From the NCBI RefSeq assembly GCF_001517085.1, contig NZ_LRAC01000172.1, forward strand, positions 83,295-147,294: DNA of 64,000 nt. The letters are read 5' to 3'. Positions 53,284 through 61,337 of the stretch are shown here, piece by piece (position 1 is the stretch's first letter; each line of letters starts with the position of its first letter). The stretch is from Paenibacillus sp. DMB5. Lineage in GTDB: Bacteria > Bacillota > Bacilli > Paenibacillales > Paenibacillaceae. Under the pieces are notes generated by a model. The model saw only the letters and a list, made by a program, of their open reading frames with translations. It searched no databases and was not told the origin of the DNA. Both the position numbers and the translations under genes were made by a program.

Positions 53284-54742
53284 GCGGTGTTCCCTTCTTT
53301 CTACTCTCAATAATCTCTTTGGCGCCGAGGCCCAGCCCGATCAGCATCCAGATCAGGTATCCTTTCAGTCCCGGGAAGCCGTTATCGGATAACAGGCTGA
53401 CTACCGCTCCTGTCCAGGCTGCCAGTGAAAGTCTGGCGTACGGCTGAAGACTGTCCTTGCTCGTGACCCTTTGGGCAATCTGTTTGATGACGACGCCCAG
53501 TGCGCCGAAGAAGAACAAGGCCCCCAGTACTCCGAAGGTGAGCAGCAATGCGATAAACCCGTTATCCATATTGCCGTACTCGCCAAGTTCGCCTCCGTTA
53601 CCCAGCTTGGTACTCTGACCTACACTGCCGATTCCCTGGCCAACGGGGTTCGAGGCTACCAGTGGTACCATGTTCTGCCAAAGGGCGAGCCGCTCATTGT
53701 AGGAGTGATCCTCCTGTACCGAGGTTAATGTCTCCATCCGTGCGACCAGCCCTTCTGCACCCGGAAGCTTGGGTACGATCCAGAACAGTGCCGCGGCGAC
53801 AAACCCCAGCTGGAGCAGCGTCTTCCACTTGCCTTTGGAAGGAGAGGACGCGATGTAGACCAGCAGCATGACCAGCAGCACCAGCCAGGCCGAGCGGACC
53901 AGGGTGGTCAGCAGGCAAATTACGACGAGCAGTACGCCGACCCAGCGCAGAGTGCCCTGCCATCTCCGCTCCAGAATCATCGGCACGAGGGCGAATACCA
54001 GAAAGGTAGCGGCCGGCCCGGGTGAATTCAGCGTCGAGAACACCCGGACTTCCAGCGGATACGGCGTTCCGATGGAGATCATATCGGCATTGCGCATCCA
54101 GAAGGCATCCCATGGCGGAACGGTCAGATACTGGATGATGCCGTAGATGGCTACCAGCACTGCAATGTTGGCAAAAGCGTACAGCAGCCGGTCAATATCC
54201 TTCGGCGTGAACCGGGTAACTGCAAAGAACGGAATCAGCAGCAGCGGTACGATGTAGTTCGCCAGATCGTACACCGAGCCCACGCCGTTCTTGGCCAGCC
54301 CGATCATTGCTCCGTAAGCCAGCGCCACCGAGAACAACAGAATGATCCGGGATGACGACTTGCGGATCCGGTGAATCTCCCGCAGCACCGGGATGGCAAG
54401 GGTTGCACCCGTCAGCAGCGGCGCCAGGCTGAGCAGGGATACGGAATGGTACACACCTTCCGACCAGTCGGCGATCCGCCGCAGCTCCGGGGCCACTGCC
54501 CAGATAAGCAGCGTGTAGGCAATCAGCTGTTTGGGCTTCAGCAGTGCCAGCAGGAAGGCGGGAAAGAGCAGCCCTGCCAGAATGGCTCCCTGCATACTGT
54601 CGGAGGCACTGAGCTGTGCACTGGCGAACCCGATTATCAGCGGAAGGCCAAGACATATGGCGCAGATCAGCGCTGTCACCGCGCCGGATTTCATCGTGTT
54701 CAGGGATGGCAGCGATATACTGCTCTCATTCTGCTCCGTCAT
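53249..54742 (-). CDS. Wzy/O-antigen-ligase family membrane protein
   Basis: A 497-residue protein with about twelve hydrophobic helices and the Wzy_C/WaaL region: a large extracytoplasmic loop containing TLNSPGPAATF and the GIGSVGQSTKLGNGGELGEYGNMDNGF segment. It is a candidate polymerase of the repeat unit. A second gene of the same broad family (55545-56891) lies nearby, so which one polymerises and which one transfers or attaches the chain is unclear. Start ATG 54742 follows AGGAGGTGGGG. Confidence 0.88.
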   Translation of the reverse strand: MTEQNESSISLPSLNTMKSGAVTALICAICLGLPLIIGFASAQLSASDSMQGAILAGLLFPAFLLALLKPKQLIAYTLLIWAVAPELRRIADWSEGVYHSVSLLSLAPLLTGATLAIPVLREIHRIRKSSSRIILLFSVALAYGAMIGLAKNGVGSVYDLANYIVPLLLIPFFAVTRFTPKDIDRLLYAFANIAVLVAIYGIIQYLTVPPWDAFWMRNADMISIGTPYPLEVRVFSTLNSPGPAATFLVFALVPMILERRWQGTLRWVGVLLVVICLLTTLVRSAWLVLLVMLLVYIASSPSKGKWKTLLQLGFVAAALFWIVPKLPGAEGLVARMETLTSVQEDHSYNERLALWQNMVPLVASNPVGQGIGSVGQSTKLGNGGELGEYGNMDNGFIALLLTFGVLGALFFFGALGVVIKQIAQRVTSKDSLQPYARLSLAAWTGAVVSLLSDNGFPGLKGYLIWMLIGLGLGAKEIIESRKKGTPHAAVERQITSH

Positions 54743-54774
54743 CTTCGTTCCCCACCTCCTGCCGGCAACTGTAA

Positions 54775-55548
54775 TTATTCAAGGCTTCTGCCCTTTACCC
54801 GGTCTTTCTTGCGCAGCTCCTTGAGCAGCAGAACCAGGAATTGGGCATCGTCTACAAGATATCTCTTCCAGAGCCTTCCCGGCTCCTGGCTTAGCCGCCA
54901 GAACCATTCAAGCCCTGTCTTCTGCATAAAGTCCGGCGCCCGCTTCACGGAACCGGAGAGGAAATCAAAGGTTGCGCCGACGCCGATCGAAATCGGAGCC
55001 TGGTAAGAGGTGTAATGGCGGTAAATCCATTTCTCCTGCTTCGGCGCGCCCACTCCGACGAATACAATGTCCGGCTGGCTGTCCGTCAGCATCTTGATGA
55101 TGTGCCGGTTCTCCTCCTCGTTATGCTCAAAGCCGTAGGAGGGAGAGTAGCAGCCGACAACATTGATGCCGGGATAAGCCGCTTTTAAATTCATTGTCGC
55201 CTTTTCCGGTACGCCTTCCGCCGAGCCGAGGAAGAACAGCCGGTACTTCCTTTGCTCGAAGGCGTTGCCCAGACGGCTGAAGAGATCCGAACCGGATACC
55301 TTCTGCTTGAGCGGCTTGCCAAGCATCTTTGAAGCCCAGATCAGCGGCATCCCGTCTGCGACGACTGCGCCCGCCTCTGAATAAACGGCCTGGAACTCTT
55401 TGTCCTTACGCAGCTTGATTACATGATCGACATTGCAGGTCAGGATGTAGGACTGGTTCCTTTCCTGAATCGTTTTGTCGATGTAATCAAGCAAGTCCAT
55501 GAAGTCATAGTTATTAAAGTTAACATCGAACATATTCACTTGATTCAT
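54775..55548 (-). CDS. WecG/TagA/CpsF-type glycosyltransferase (GT26)
   Basis: A 257-residue membrane-associated glycosyltransferase. The family signatures are LTCNVDHVIKLRKD, ADGMPLIWASKMLG, FLGSAEGVPEKA, VGVGAPKQEKWI and GVGATFDFLSGSVKRAPDFMQKTGLEWFWRL. Relatives add ManNAc or similar sugars to a lipid-linked first sugar (TagA, WecG). The start at 55546-55548 overlaps the upstream stop as ATGA, a translational-coupling signature; the longer frame to 55614 lacks a site. Confidence 0.94.
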   Translation of the reverse strand: MNQVNMFDVNFNNYDFMDLLDYIDKTIQERNQSYILTCNVDHVIKLRKDKEFQAVYSEAGAVVADGMPLIWASKMLGKPLKQKVSGSDLFSRLGNAFEQRKYRLFFLGSAEGVPEKATMNLKAAYPGINVVGCYSPSYGFEHNEEENRHIIKMLTDSQPDIVFVGVGAPKQEKWIYRHYTSYQAPISIGVGATFDFLSGSVKRAPDFMQKTGLEWFWRLSQEPGRLWKRYLVDDAQFLVLLLKELRKKDRVKGRSLE

Positions 55549-56891
55549 CGTATCACTTCTTTTTGTGGGGAATCGGTTGGCTGTGAAGATCGATACAGGC
55601 AGTTCAGGTACCAACAGAACGGAATAATGAATTGGACCGTCGACAGCGTGTTATCTGAAAAGGAATATACTAGAAACGCTGCAATCAGGAGTGCGTAATA
55701 AGGTCTGACCCGCGGCGCCAAAGCTCTGTAAACCACAAGAAACACAGCCAGTAAAGAAAGCATTAGCAGGATGGCGCCGATGTACCCTCCATCGTAGTAA
55801 AACCGGATGTACTCATTATGCGGAACAACAAACCCGTAATAGAGTGTACCGTCATTGGCTACGGTGGCTGATCCAAGTCCCCGGCCCGCCCAGGGCGATC
55901 CGGCTGCCTTGTTCAGGAAAAACTCCCAGGCTTCCGTCCGGCCCGACAGGTCAATCCCCGTCTCCGTAGTCCGCTCAAAGGAGCGTTTTCTGAGATTATC
56001 CAGCTGAAGATAGACAGCTCCGGAGAGTACGATCCCCCCGCCCAGAAGCAGGAACAGGTACTGTGACTTGCCTTTTAAGTACTGGCGCGAGATGTCGTAG
56101 AAATAATAGAGAACCATTGGTACGAGTGCCAGCATCGGCCCTCTCGTTCCTGTTCCGACAAGAATCAGAAAGTTCAGGCCCAGCAAGGTGTAAAAAAGCC
56201 GGATATGCTGCGGGCTGCGCTTGATCTCTATGAAGCAGATCGCCACGCCCATGAATGCCAGCATCGCCAGATGCGGTGCAATGTTTGCTCCCTGGAGCCG
56301 TACAGCTCCTGTAAATTCAATGGACAGGAGGGAATGCATGCCTGCTATCTGCAGCAGTATCCCTATCCCTACACTGATTACAGGCAGACTCGCAAGAATA
56401 CGGATCTGCTTGTCGGCTACCTCCTTCTTCCAGTTGATCAGGAGAAACACGAAGGGGAGCGACAGTCCGATAAAAGCTTTTACAGCAATGGAAGAGCTCA
56501 TCTCCGGCAGCCAGATGGAGAAGCCGAAGGTGATAATCACCAGAATGAACATCGCCCACAAGGGGGGACTCAGCTTGAATCGCAGTCCGTTCACCAGAAT
56601 GCAGGGTACCAGCAGCATCAGGATTACCAGCTTGTAAAGCGAGAGGATTTCGAAACCGAACATGCTGCCGCTGAACAAAAAGTTGATCGAGACCGCTGTC
56701 GTCAGCAGTACGAAATAACTGATAACATCTGGGCGTGAGATGGAGACAGTCAGTAAAATAATCAAGAGTACGGCCGCTACCGCAAATACCGGCTGGTAAA
56801 TGACCGCGGTCCCCAGAAACAGTGCGGACACGAGGTAGAGCATTCCGTATGGCAAAGCGTTTAGTTTGGTGCCCCACTCAAAATTAGTCAT
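55545..56891 (-). CDS. O-antigen ligase/polymerase family membrane protein
   Basis: A 448-residue multi-helix protein with Wzy_C-type features: TGTRGPMLALVPMVLYY, SGRTEAWEFFLNKAAGSPWAGRGLGSA and the conserved VVPHNEYIRFYYDGGYIG. The PHNEYIR motif is characteristic of WaaL/Wzy ligases and polymerases. It ends in an ATGA overlap with the GT26 gene. Together with the second such protein in the cluster it may separate polymerisation and attachment, or one may be an accessory protein. Confidence 0.88.
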   Translation of the reverse strand: MTNFEWGTKLNALPYGMLYLVSALFLGTAVIYQPVFAVAAVLLIILLTVSISRPDVISYFVLLTTAVSINFLFSGSMFGFEILSLYKLVILMLLVPCILVNGLRFKLSPPLWAMFILVIITFGFSIWLPEMSSSIAVKAFIGLSLPFVFLLINWKKEVADKQIRILASLPVISVGIGILLQIAGMHSLLSIEFTGAVRLQGANIAPHLAMLAFMGVAICFIEIKRSPQHIRLFYTLLGLNFLILVGTGTRGPMLALVPMVLYYFYDISRQYLKGKSQYLFLLLGGGIVLSGAVYLQLDNLRKRSFERTTETGIDLSGRTEAWEFFLNKAAGSPWAGRGLGSATVANDGTLYYGFVVPHNEYIRFYYDGGYIGAILLMLSLLAVFLVVYRALAPRVRPYYALLIAAFLVYSFSDNTLSTVQFIIPFCWYLNCLYRSSQPTDSPQKEVIR

Positions 56892-56900
56892 TGTCTTCCC

Positions 56901-57836
56901 TCACCCCGCTGCAGATTCCCTTTTCCGGTTCCAAAACATATGAAGCGTCCCCCGAATGCTTTCCAGCCGGCACTTGTTCAGCAGCTTTCTGCCCTGGCTT
57001 CTGGAAAAGACCGAATCGGCCATGACGTACACGATTTTGGCGGCCGTTGTACCCAGCAGCAGCAAATTACCCTTTAGCCCTTCGCTTTTCATGGCGTTGG
57101 AGATGCCCTGGCTGTAATACCTTTTCATAATCCAGTCTTCGGTCAGACGCCCCGCTGCCACGAAATGGTCTACGGCCATCTGCGGGTGATACAGGATGGT
57201 GTGTCCCTGCCTCTGCAGCTGCCCGAAGAGCCAGGTTTCCTCACCGGAGATGAGGGAATCGCCCTTTCTACCGAGATCCAGCGGGAACAGGCTGATATCG
57301 AATGCCGGCTTGCGCATCGCCATATTGGCTCCGCACGGATGCAGCCGCTTCGGATATTCTCTGACCTTGCCTCCGAGATCAACGATGGTGTAAGGCAGCT
57401 CAAACGGCTTGATCAGCCATTCCGGGCGCTTGCTTTCGAAGATCGGGGCCACCTTTCCGCCCATGGCCATGACTTCCGGCCTTTCTTCAAAGGTGCTGAT
57501 TATAGTTGTAATCCAATTCCGGCAAGGTATCGCATCATCGTCGAGAAAGGCGATGATCTGCGATTTGGAAGCCAGAATTCCTGTATTCCGGGCCGCCGAC
57601 AATCCCTGTACCGGCTCCAGAAGATAACGGATATCCATTTCTGTACCATGACTTCCGATGAAGCCCTTGATCGCCGCTGCCGTACCATCCGGTGAATTAT
57701 TATCCACCACAATGATTTCAGCCTGATGCAGATTCTCAAGTCCGATCAGCGACTGAAGGGTTTTTACCAGCAGGGCCGACCTGTTATAGGTGCAGATAAT
57801 AATGGAAACCTTTGGGATGTCTCCGTACTCAGTCAT
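56901..57836 (-). CDS. Glycosyltransferase family 2
   Basis: A 311-residue GT2 enzyme. The GT-A fold shows VSIIICTYNRSALLVKTL, IIVVDNNSPDGTA, GLSAARNTGI and FLDDDAIP (DxD motif), followed by the acceptor domain with GEETWLFGQLQRQG, then a C-terminal hydrophobic stretch. The ATG at 57834-57836 has GGGTGATT upstream. It lies 26 bp behind the initiating transferase gene, so it could add the second sugar of the repeat unit. Confidence 0.9.
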   Translation of the reverse strand: MTEYGDIPKVSIIICTYNRSALLVKTLQSLIGLENLHQAEIIVVDNNSPDGTAAAIKGFIGSHGTEMDIRYLLEPVQGLSAARNTGILASKSQIIAFLDDDAIPCRNWITTIISTFEERPEVMAMGGKVAPIFESKRPEWLIKPFELPYTIVDLGGKVREYPKRLHPCGANMAMRKPAFDISLFPLDLGRKGDSLISGEETWLFGQLQRQGHTILYHPQMAVDHFVAAGRLTEDWIMKRYYSQGISNAMKSEGLKGNLLLLGTTAAKIVYVMADSVFSRSQGRKLLNKCRLESIRGTLHMFWNRKRESAAG

Positions 57837-57861
57837 CGGCAATCACCCAATTCCCATATTT

Positions 57862-58554
57862 TTAATAAGCGTCCTTGGAACCGAGCAGCATCAGTCCGGT
57901 TTTGAAAATGATCTTCAGGTCCAGCATCGTGCTCCGGATATGGATATAAGTCAGATCCAGCTGTACCATTTCGTCAAAGCCGACGCTGTTTCTGGCGTTA
58001 ACCTGCCAGTATCCGGTACAGCCCGGCGTAACCAGCAGCCGCTGCTTGTCGTAATCCGTATACTGCGCCACCTCTTCAACGAGCGGAGGACGGGGGCCGA
58101 CCAGACTCATGTGGCCCATCAGCACGTTCCAGAGCTGAGGCAGTTCATCAATGCTCGTCTTGCGCAGAAATTTTCCGATCCGGGTGATGCGGGGGTCATT
58201 TTTGATCTTGAACATCGCCCCGCTCACTTCGTTGTAAGCCTTAAGACTTTCCTTCAGCTCCTCGGCATTGGAAACCATAGATCTGAATTTATACATTGGA
58301 AACAGCACTTCGTCCTTGCCCACTCTGGTCTGCCGGAAGAACACCTTGCCTTTGGGATCCTCCAGCTTGATCAGGATAGCCACAAGAGCAAAGAGCGGCA
58401 GCAGTACGAGAAGACCAAGTGCGGAGAAAAGAATATCAATGATCCGCTTCATTACCAGATAGGAATCCATCCCTTTGCTTCCTTCTTTGGCATGCAGCAT
58501 GTAAAGTTTCGGCAGGACGGCCTCGTAGTCTTCCGGCAGTTTTTGCATGCTCAT
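57862..58554 (-). CDS. Initiating phosphoglycosyl transferase (bacterial sugar transferase)
   Basis: A 230-residue monotopic transferase of the WcaJ/PglC class that transfers a hexose-1-phosphate to undecaprenyl phosphate, starting the repeat unit. The hydrophobic re-entrant helix reads MKRIIDILFSALGLLVLLPLFAL. The catalytic Asp-Glu dyad lies in KTSIDELPQLWNVLMGHMSLVGPRPP, and PGCTGYWQVNARN closes the core. It lacks the long N-terminal membrane domain of WbaP-type proteins. The first sugar is probably glucose or galactose, but the sequence does not say. Confidence 0.94.
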   Translation of the reverse strand: MSMQKLPEDYEAVLPKLYMLHAKEGSKGMDSYLVMKRIIDILFSALGLLVLLPLFALVAILIKLEDPKGKVFFRQTRVGKDEVLFPMYKFRSMVSNAEELKESLKAYNEVSGAMFKIKNDPRITRIGKFLRKTSIDELPQLWNVLMGHMSLVGPRPPLVEEVAQYTDYDKQRLLVTPGCTGYWQVNARNSVGFDEMVQLDLTYIHIRSTMLDLKIIFKTGLMLLGSKDAY

Positions 58555-58589
58555 TTCTCCTCATTCCTCCTAAAGGTTTAAATATATTT

Positions 58590-59483
58590 TTAGCTGCTGA
58601 GTGTGGTTTGTCCGGCTTTGCTGAGCCATTCTGCCATTGCATCCATCACCGGATAACGAAGATCATCGCTCTGGAGGGCAAATTCCAGTGTAGTCAGAAT
58701 GTAACCGAGACGTTCACCGACATCATATCTGGTTCCGTCGAAGTTATAGGCATATACCCGTTCGCTCTGGTTCAGCTTCTGGATGGCATCGGTCAGCTGG
58801 ATTTCGCCTCCGGCGCCTTTTTCCTGCAGATCCAGGTATTTAAAGATTTTTGGAGTAAAGACGTAGCGTCCCATGATTGCCAGATTGGATGGGGCTGTAC
58901 CCAGAGGAGGTTTTTCCACAAAGTTGTTAACCCGGTAGAGGCGTCCGTCCTGCAGATCGGGTTCGATAATCCCGTAACGGTTGGTGAATTCATCCGGAAT
59001 TTCCTGTACCCCGATTACCGAATTCTGTGTTTCCTCGTACTGGTCAATCAGTTGTTTAAGGCAAGGTGTATTGCCTGTTACGATGTCATCCCCGAGCATA
59101 ACGCCGAAAGGCTCGTCTCCGATAAAGCGCCGTGCGCACCATACGGCATGACCCAGACCCATAGCTTCTTTTTGGCGGATGTAGTGGATTTCCACTTTAG
59201 AGGAACGCTGAACCTCTTTGAGCAGCTCCAGCTTTCCATCCTCCAGCAGTCTGGATTCAAGCTCGAACGCATTGTCAAAGTGATCCTCGATCGCCCGCTT
59301 GCCCTTACCGGTAACGATGATAATGTCTTCAATACCGGAAGCAATGGCTTCTTCCACGATATACTGGATGGTCGGCTTGTTGATAATCGGAAGCATTTCC
59401 TTAGGCATGGCCTTTGTCGCAGGAAGGAAGCGCGTTCCTAACCCAGCTGCAGGGATAATTACCTTCTTTACCTTTTTCATCAT
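58590..59483 (-). CDS. galU: UTP-glucose-1-phosphate uridylyltransferase
   Basis: A 297-residue nucleotidyltransferase making UDP-glucose, precursor for the glucosyl units and, through Ugd, for UDP-glucuronate. Motifs are GLGTRFLPATKAMPKEMLPI (nucleotide binding), GLGHAVWCARRFIGDEPFGVMLGDD and VEKPP, GEIQLTDAI. AGGAGG precedes the start, which could be either of the adjacent ATGs. Paenibacilli often carry several galU copies; this one belongs to the exopolysaccharide operon by position. Confidence 0.96.
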   Translation of the reverse strand: MMKKVKKVIIPAAGLGTRFLPATKAMPKEMLPIINKPTIQYIVEEAIASGIEDIIIVTGKGKRAIEDHFDNAFELESRLLEDGKLELLKEVQRSSKVEIHYIRQKEAMGLGHAVWCARRFIGDEPFGVMLGDDIVTGNTPCLKQLIDQYEETQNSVIGVQEIPDEFTNRYGIIEPDLQDGRLYRVNNFVEKPPLGTAPSNLAIMGRYVFTPKIFKYLDLQEKGAGGEIQLTDAIQKLNQSERVYAYNFDGTRYDVGERLGYILTTLEFALQSDDLRYPVMDAMAEWLSKAGQTTLSS

Positions 59484-59531
59484 CGCACTTACCTCCTGAT
59501 CGTTATGTGTAGGATTGTAAATCTTGGGACT

Positions 59532-60173
59532 TTACCGGGTCTGATTCATGGCGATGCCGAGAATATTCGACCCGCTTTGCTCAAGCAGCGCCTTCAGCTT
59601 ACGGACCGCTTCGCGTTTCGTCTTGCCGTGTCTGGCCACCAGGATCACTCCATCGGAGAGCGGGGCCAGAATACGGGCATCACTGTATTCCACTGCCGGC
59701 GGGGTGTCGAGCAGGATCAGATCAAAGCTGCCCTTCAGTTCCTCCAGCAAGGCGCCCATTTTGTCGTTGCCGAGGAGATCCGGCGGACTGATTCGGGTCT
59801 TGCCTGCCGGAATGACGGCCAGGTTGGCCAGATTGCCGTATACGGCAATATCCTTCGCAGCCTCCTGACCGCTCAGGTAGGCAGCCAGTCCTTCACTGCC
59901 TTCCACCTCGAACACGGCATGCAGTCCGGGATGGCGCAGGTTGCAGTCTACAACGGCTACCTTCTTTCCGTCCTGGACAAAGGATACAGCGAGATTGGAC
60001 AACACCGTTGTCTTCCCCTCCCCGCCTTCAGCAGAAGTGAAGAGAAGCACCTTGCCGCTGTCTCCCCCGGTCAGCCCAAGCTGGCGGATGTAGGTGCGGA
60101 GCGAGCGGAAGGATTCGGAGATATGCGAGGATGGATTCAAGTCTGCAATCAAGCTTTTATTCAGCCGTAACAT
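59532..60173 (-). CDS. cpsD: CpsD/CapB-like BY-kinase, atypical
   Basis: A 213-residue P-loop protein of the bacterial tyrosine kinase family that normally controls chain length with CpsC. Walker A is SAEGGEGKTTV (Lys54) and Walker B is LILLDTPP (Asp156). Two features are unusual: Walker A' reads VVDCNLR, with Asn78 replacing the second catalytic Asp of the usual DxDxR, and the protein stops at MNQTR without the C-terminal tyrosine cluster that autophosphorylates. Kinase activity is therefore uncertain; a regulatory ATPase role is possible. It overlaps cpsC by 17 bp. Confidence 0.9.
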   Translation of the reverse strand: MLRLNKSLIADLNPSSHISESFRSLRTYIRQLGLTGGDSGKVLLFTSAEGGEGKTTVLSNLAVSFVQDGKKVAVVDCNLRHPGLHAVFEVEGSEGLAAYLSGQEAAKDIAVYGNLANLAVIPAGKTRISPPDLLGNDKMGALLEELKGSFDLILLDTPPAVEYSDARILAPLSDGVILVARHGKTKREAVRKLKALLEQSGSNILGIAMNQTR

Positions 60174-60897
60174 AAGTACCCTCCCCTACTCTTGCTTTGG
60201 CGTTTGCCGCACTGCCAAGATCACGTTTACGGATGACCGGGATGCTGGCAATAACCGGCAGTCCGACATCGAATTCCGCTTCCTTCTCGGTGCGGAGCGT
60301 TCCATTCAGCGTTTCCAGCAGCAGGATGATACCGATAGCAGCCATTAATGAAATAACAAAGCTGATAATCAGGTTCATGGCGACGCCGCCGTTAGATGGA
60401 GCTGGAAGATCAGCCGGATCAGCAGGGGTCAGGAAGGTAACATTGTCCAGCATCATAAGGGACGGCAGGCTCCGTATGAAGCTTTGCGAAACCGCGTTTA
60501 CAATGTTGGCTGCCGTGCTGTAGCTTTCGTCCTGTACACTCAGATTGATCACTGAGCTTTTCTCCGAGGATCTTACCTGCAGCTTCGCGGCCAGCTGTTC
60601 TTCCGTGAGACCAAACTCGGGATGATCGGCCACAACACTGCCCAGAATTGCGGGGGACTTCATAATTTCCTTGTAGCTCTCGATGATGTTCAGGCTGAAG
60701 TTCAGGTTGTTGAGATTGTTGCTCTCGGGTACATTTGCGGTATTGTTGACCAGCAGCTGTCCGGAGGCGGAGTAGACGGGTGTAACGAAGTTCTTGCTGA
60801 CATAGAAGGTAGTAGCACAGGAGATCAATACAAAAATCGTTATCAGCCAGAGCCTCTTCTTAATCAGGTTAATGTAATCCAAAATCGTCTTTTCCAC
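60157..60897 (-). CDS. cpsC: CpsC/Wzz-type chain-length determinant and kinase activator
   Basis: A 246-residue membrane protein with two helices: TIFVLISCATTFYVSKNFVTPVYSASGQLLV at the N-terminus (residues 15-50) and SNGGVAMNLIISFVISLMAAIGIILLLETL near 175-200, with an extracytoplasmic helical domain between. The Wzz proline-rich segment PADPADLPAPSNG precedes the second helix. The GTG at 60895-60897 is chosen because GGAGGG lies just upstream. It overlaps cpsD by 17 bp, indicating translational coupling. A short ORF with a good ribosome binding site lies directly upstream. The operon probably starts before it. Confidence 0.93.
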   Translation of the reverse strand: MEKTILDYINLIKKRLWLITIFVLISCATTFYVSKNFVTPVYSASGQLLVNNTANVPESNNLNNLNFSLNIIESYKEIMKSPAILGSVVADHPEFGLTEEQLAAKLQVRSSEKSSVINLSVQDESYSTAANIVNAVSQSFIRSLPSLMMLDNVTFLTPADPADLPAPSNGGVAMNLIISFVISLMAAIGIILLLETLNGTLRTEKEAEFDVGLPVIASIPVIRKRDLGSAANAKARVGEGTYVTAE

Positions 60898-60919
60898 AGT
60901 AACCCTCCTTCCGCATTCA

Positions 60920-60994
60920 TTACGTTCTGAAAGCATTCATGAAAGTTTCAGATATCTTGTGTCTTATTCTATCAATCTGTACGGGTTGCCACAT
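60920..60994 (-). CDS. Possible 24-residue leader ORF before cpsC
   Basis: On the minus strand GGGAGGAG lies four bases before an ATG at 60992-60994. The frame runs 24 codons (MWQPVQIDRIRHKISETFM and on) to a TAA at 60920, 22 bp before the cpsC start codon. The peptide is basic with a single hydrophobic face and no export signal. Whether it is translated, and whether translation affects cpsC, is unknown. Confidence 0.35.
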   Translation of the reverse strand: MWQPVQIDRIRHKISETFMNAFRT

Positions 60995-61016
60995 GGCTCC
61001 TCCCATTACTTTAATG

Positions 61017-61078
61017 TTCACTTTCGAGTAAGTGAATTTGGTGCCTATGCGGGGCAGAATGGTATACTTTAGTACCAT
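61017..61078. promoter_or_regulatory. Two palindromes in the exopolysaccharide operon leader
   Basis: TTCACTTTCGAGTAAGTGAA (61017-61036; arms TTCACTT and AAGTGAA) and ATGGTATACTTTAGTACCAT (61059-61078; arms ATGGTA and TACCAT) lie 120-180 bp before cpsC. Both are A/T-rich palindromes of the length of regulator operators. No binding protein is identified; the adjacent two-component system is an obvious candidate. Confidence 0.4.
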
Positions 61079-61199
61079 ATCCCCGGGCAATCATTTCCGG
61101 CAAATGGAAGATAAGTCTACGGCAGCCGTCATTTCATCCTCTGAACCTCCAAAATTTCGTACATATTATGTCAGTTAATGAGAATTCAGACGCACGCAA

Positions 61200-61230
61200 A
61201 CAGAACCCCCTTTAAGAAAGAGGGTCCTGT
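61200..61230 (+). terminator. Inverted repeat before the exopolysaccharide operon
   Basis: ACAGAACCCCCTTT and AAGAGGGTCCTGT pair imperfectly, followed by TTTTTC on the plus strand. It may end readthrough from the response regulator gene together with the stronger stem at 61286, or act in the opposite direction. Confidence 0.5.
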
Positions 61231-61278
61231 TTTTCTGTAATATCCTTGCATTTACACAAAACATTCTTAAATTTGCAC

Positions 61279-61305
61279 AAAAAAACACGGACAATCCTGT
61301 CCGTG
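61279..61305 (-). terminator. Terminator after the response regulator gene
   Basis: CACGGACA and TGTCCGTG form a perfect 8-bp stem with a four-base loop, followed on the minus strand by T7 (61279-61285), 33 bp after the response regulator stop. Confidence 0.9.
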
Positions 61306-61337
61306 CTCTGCGTCTGTATAAGCTTTATAAAGTGCTG

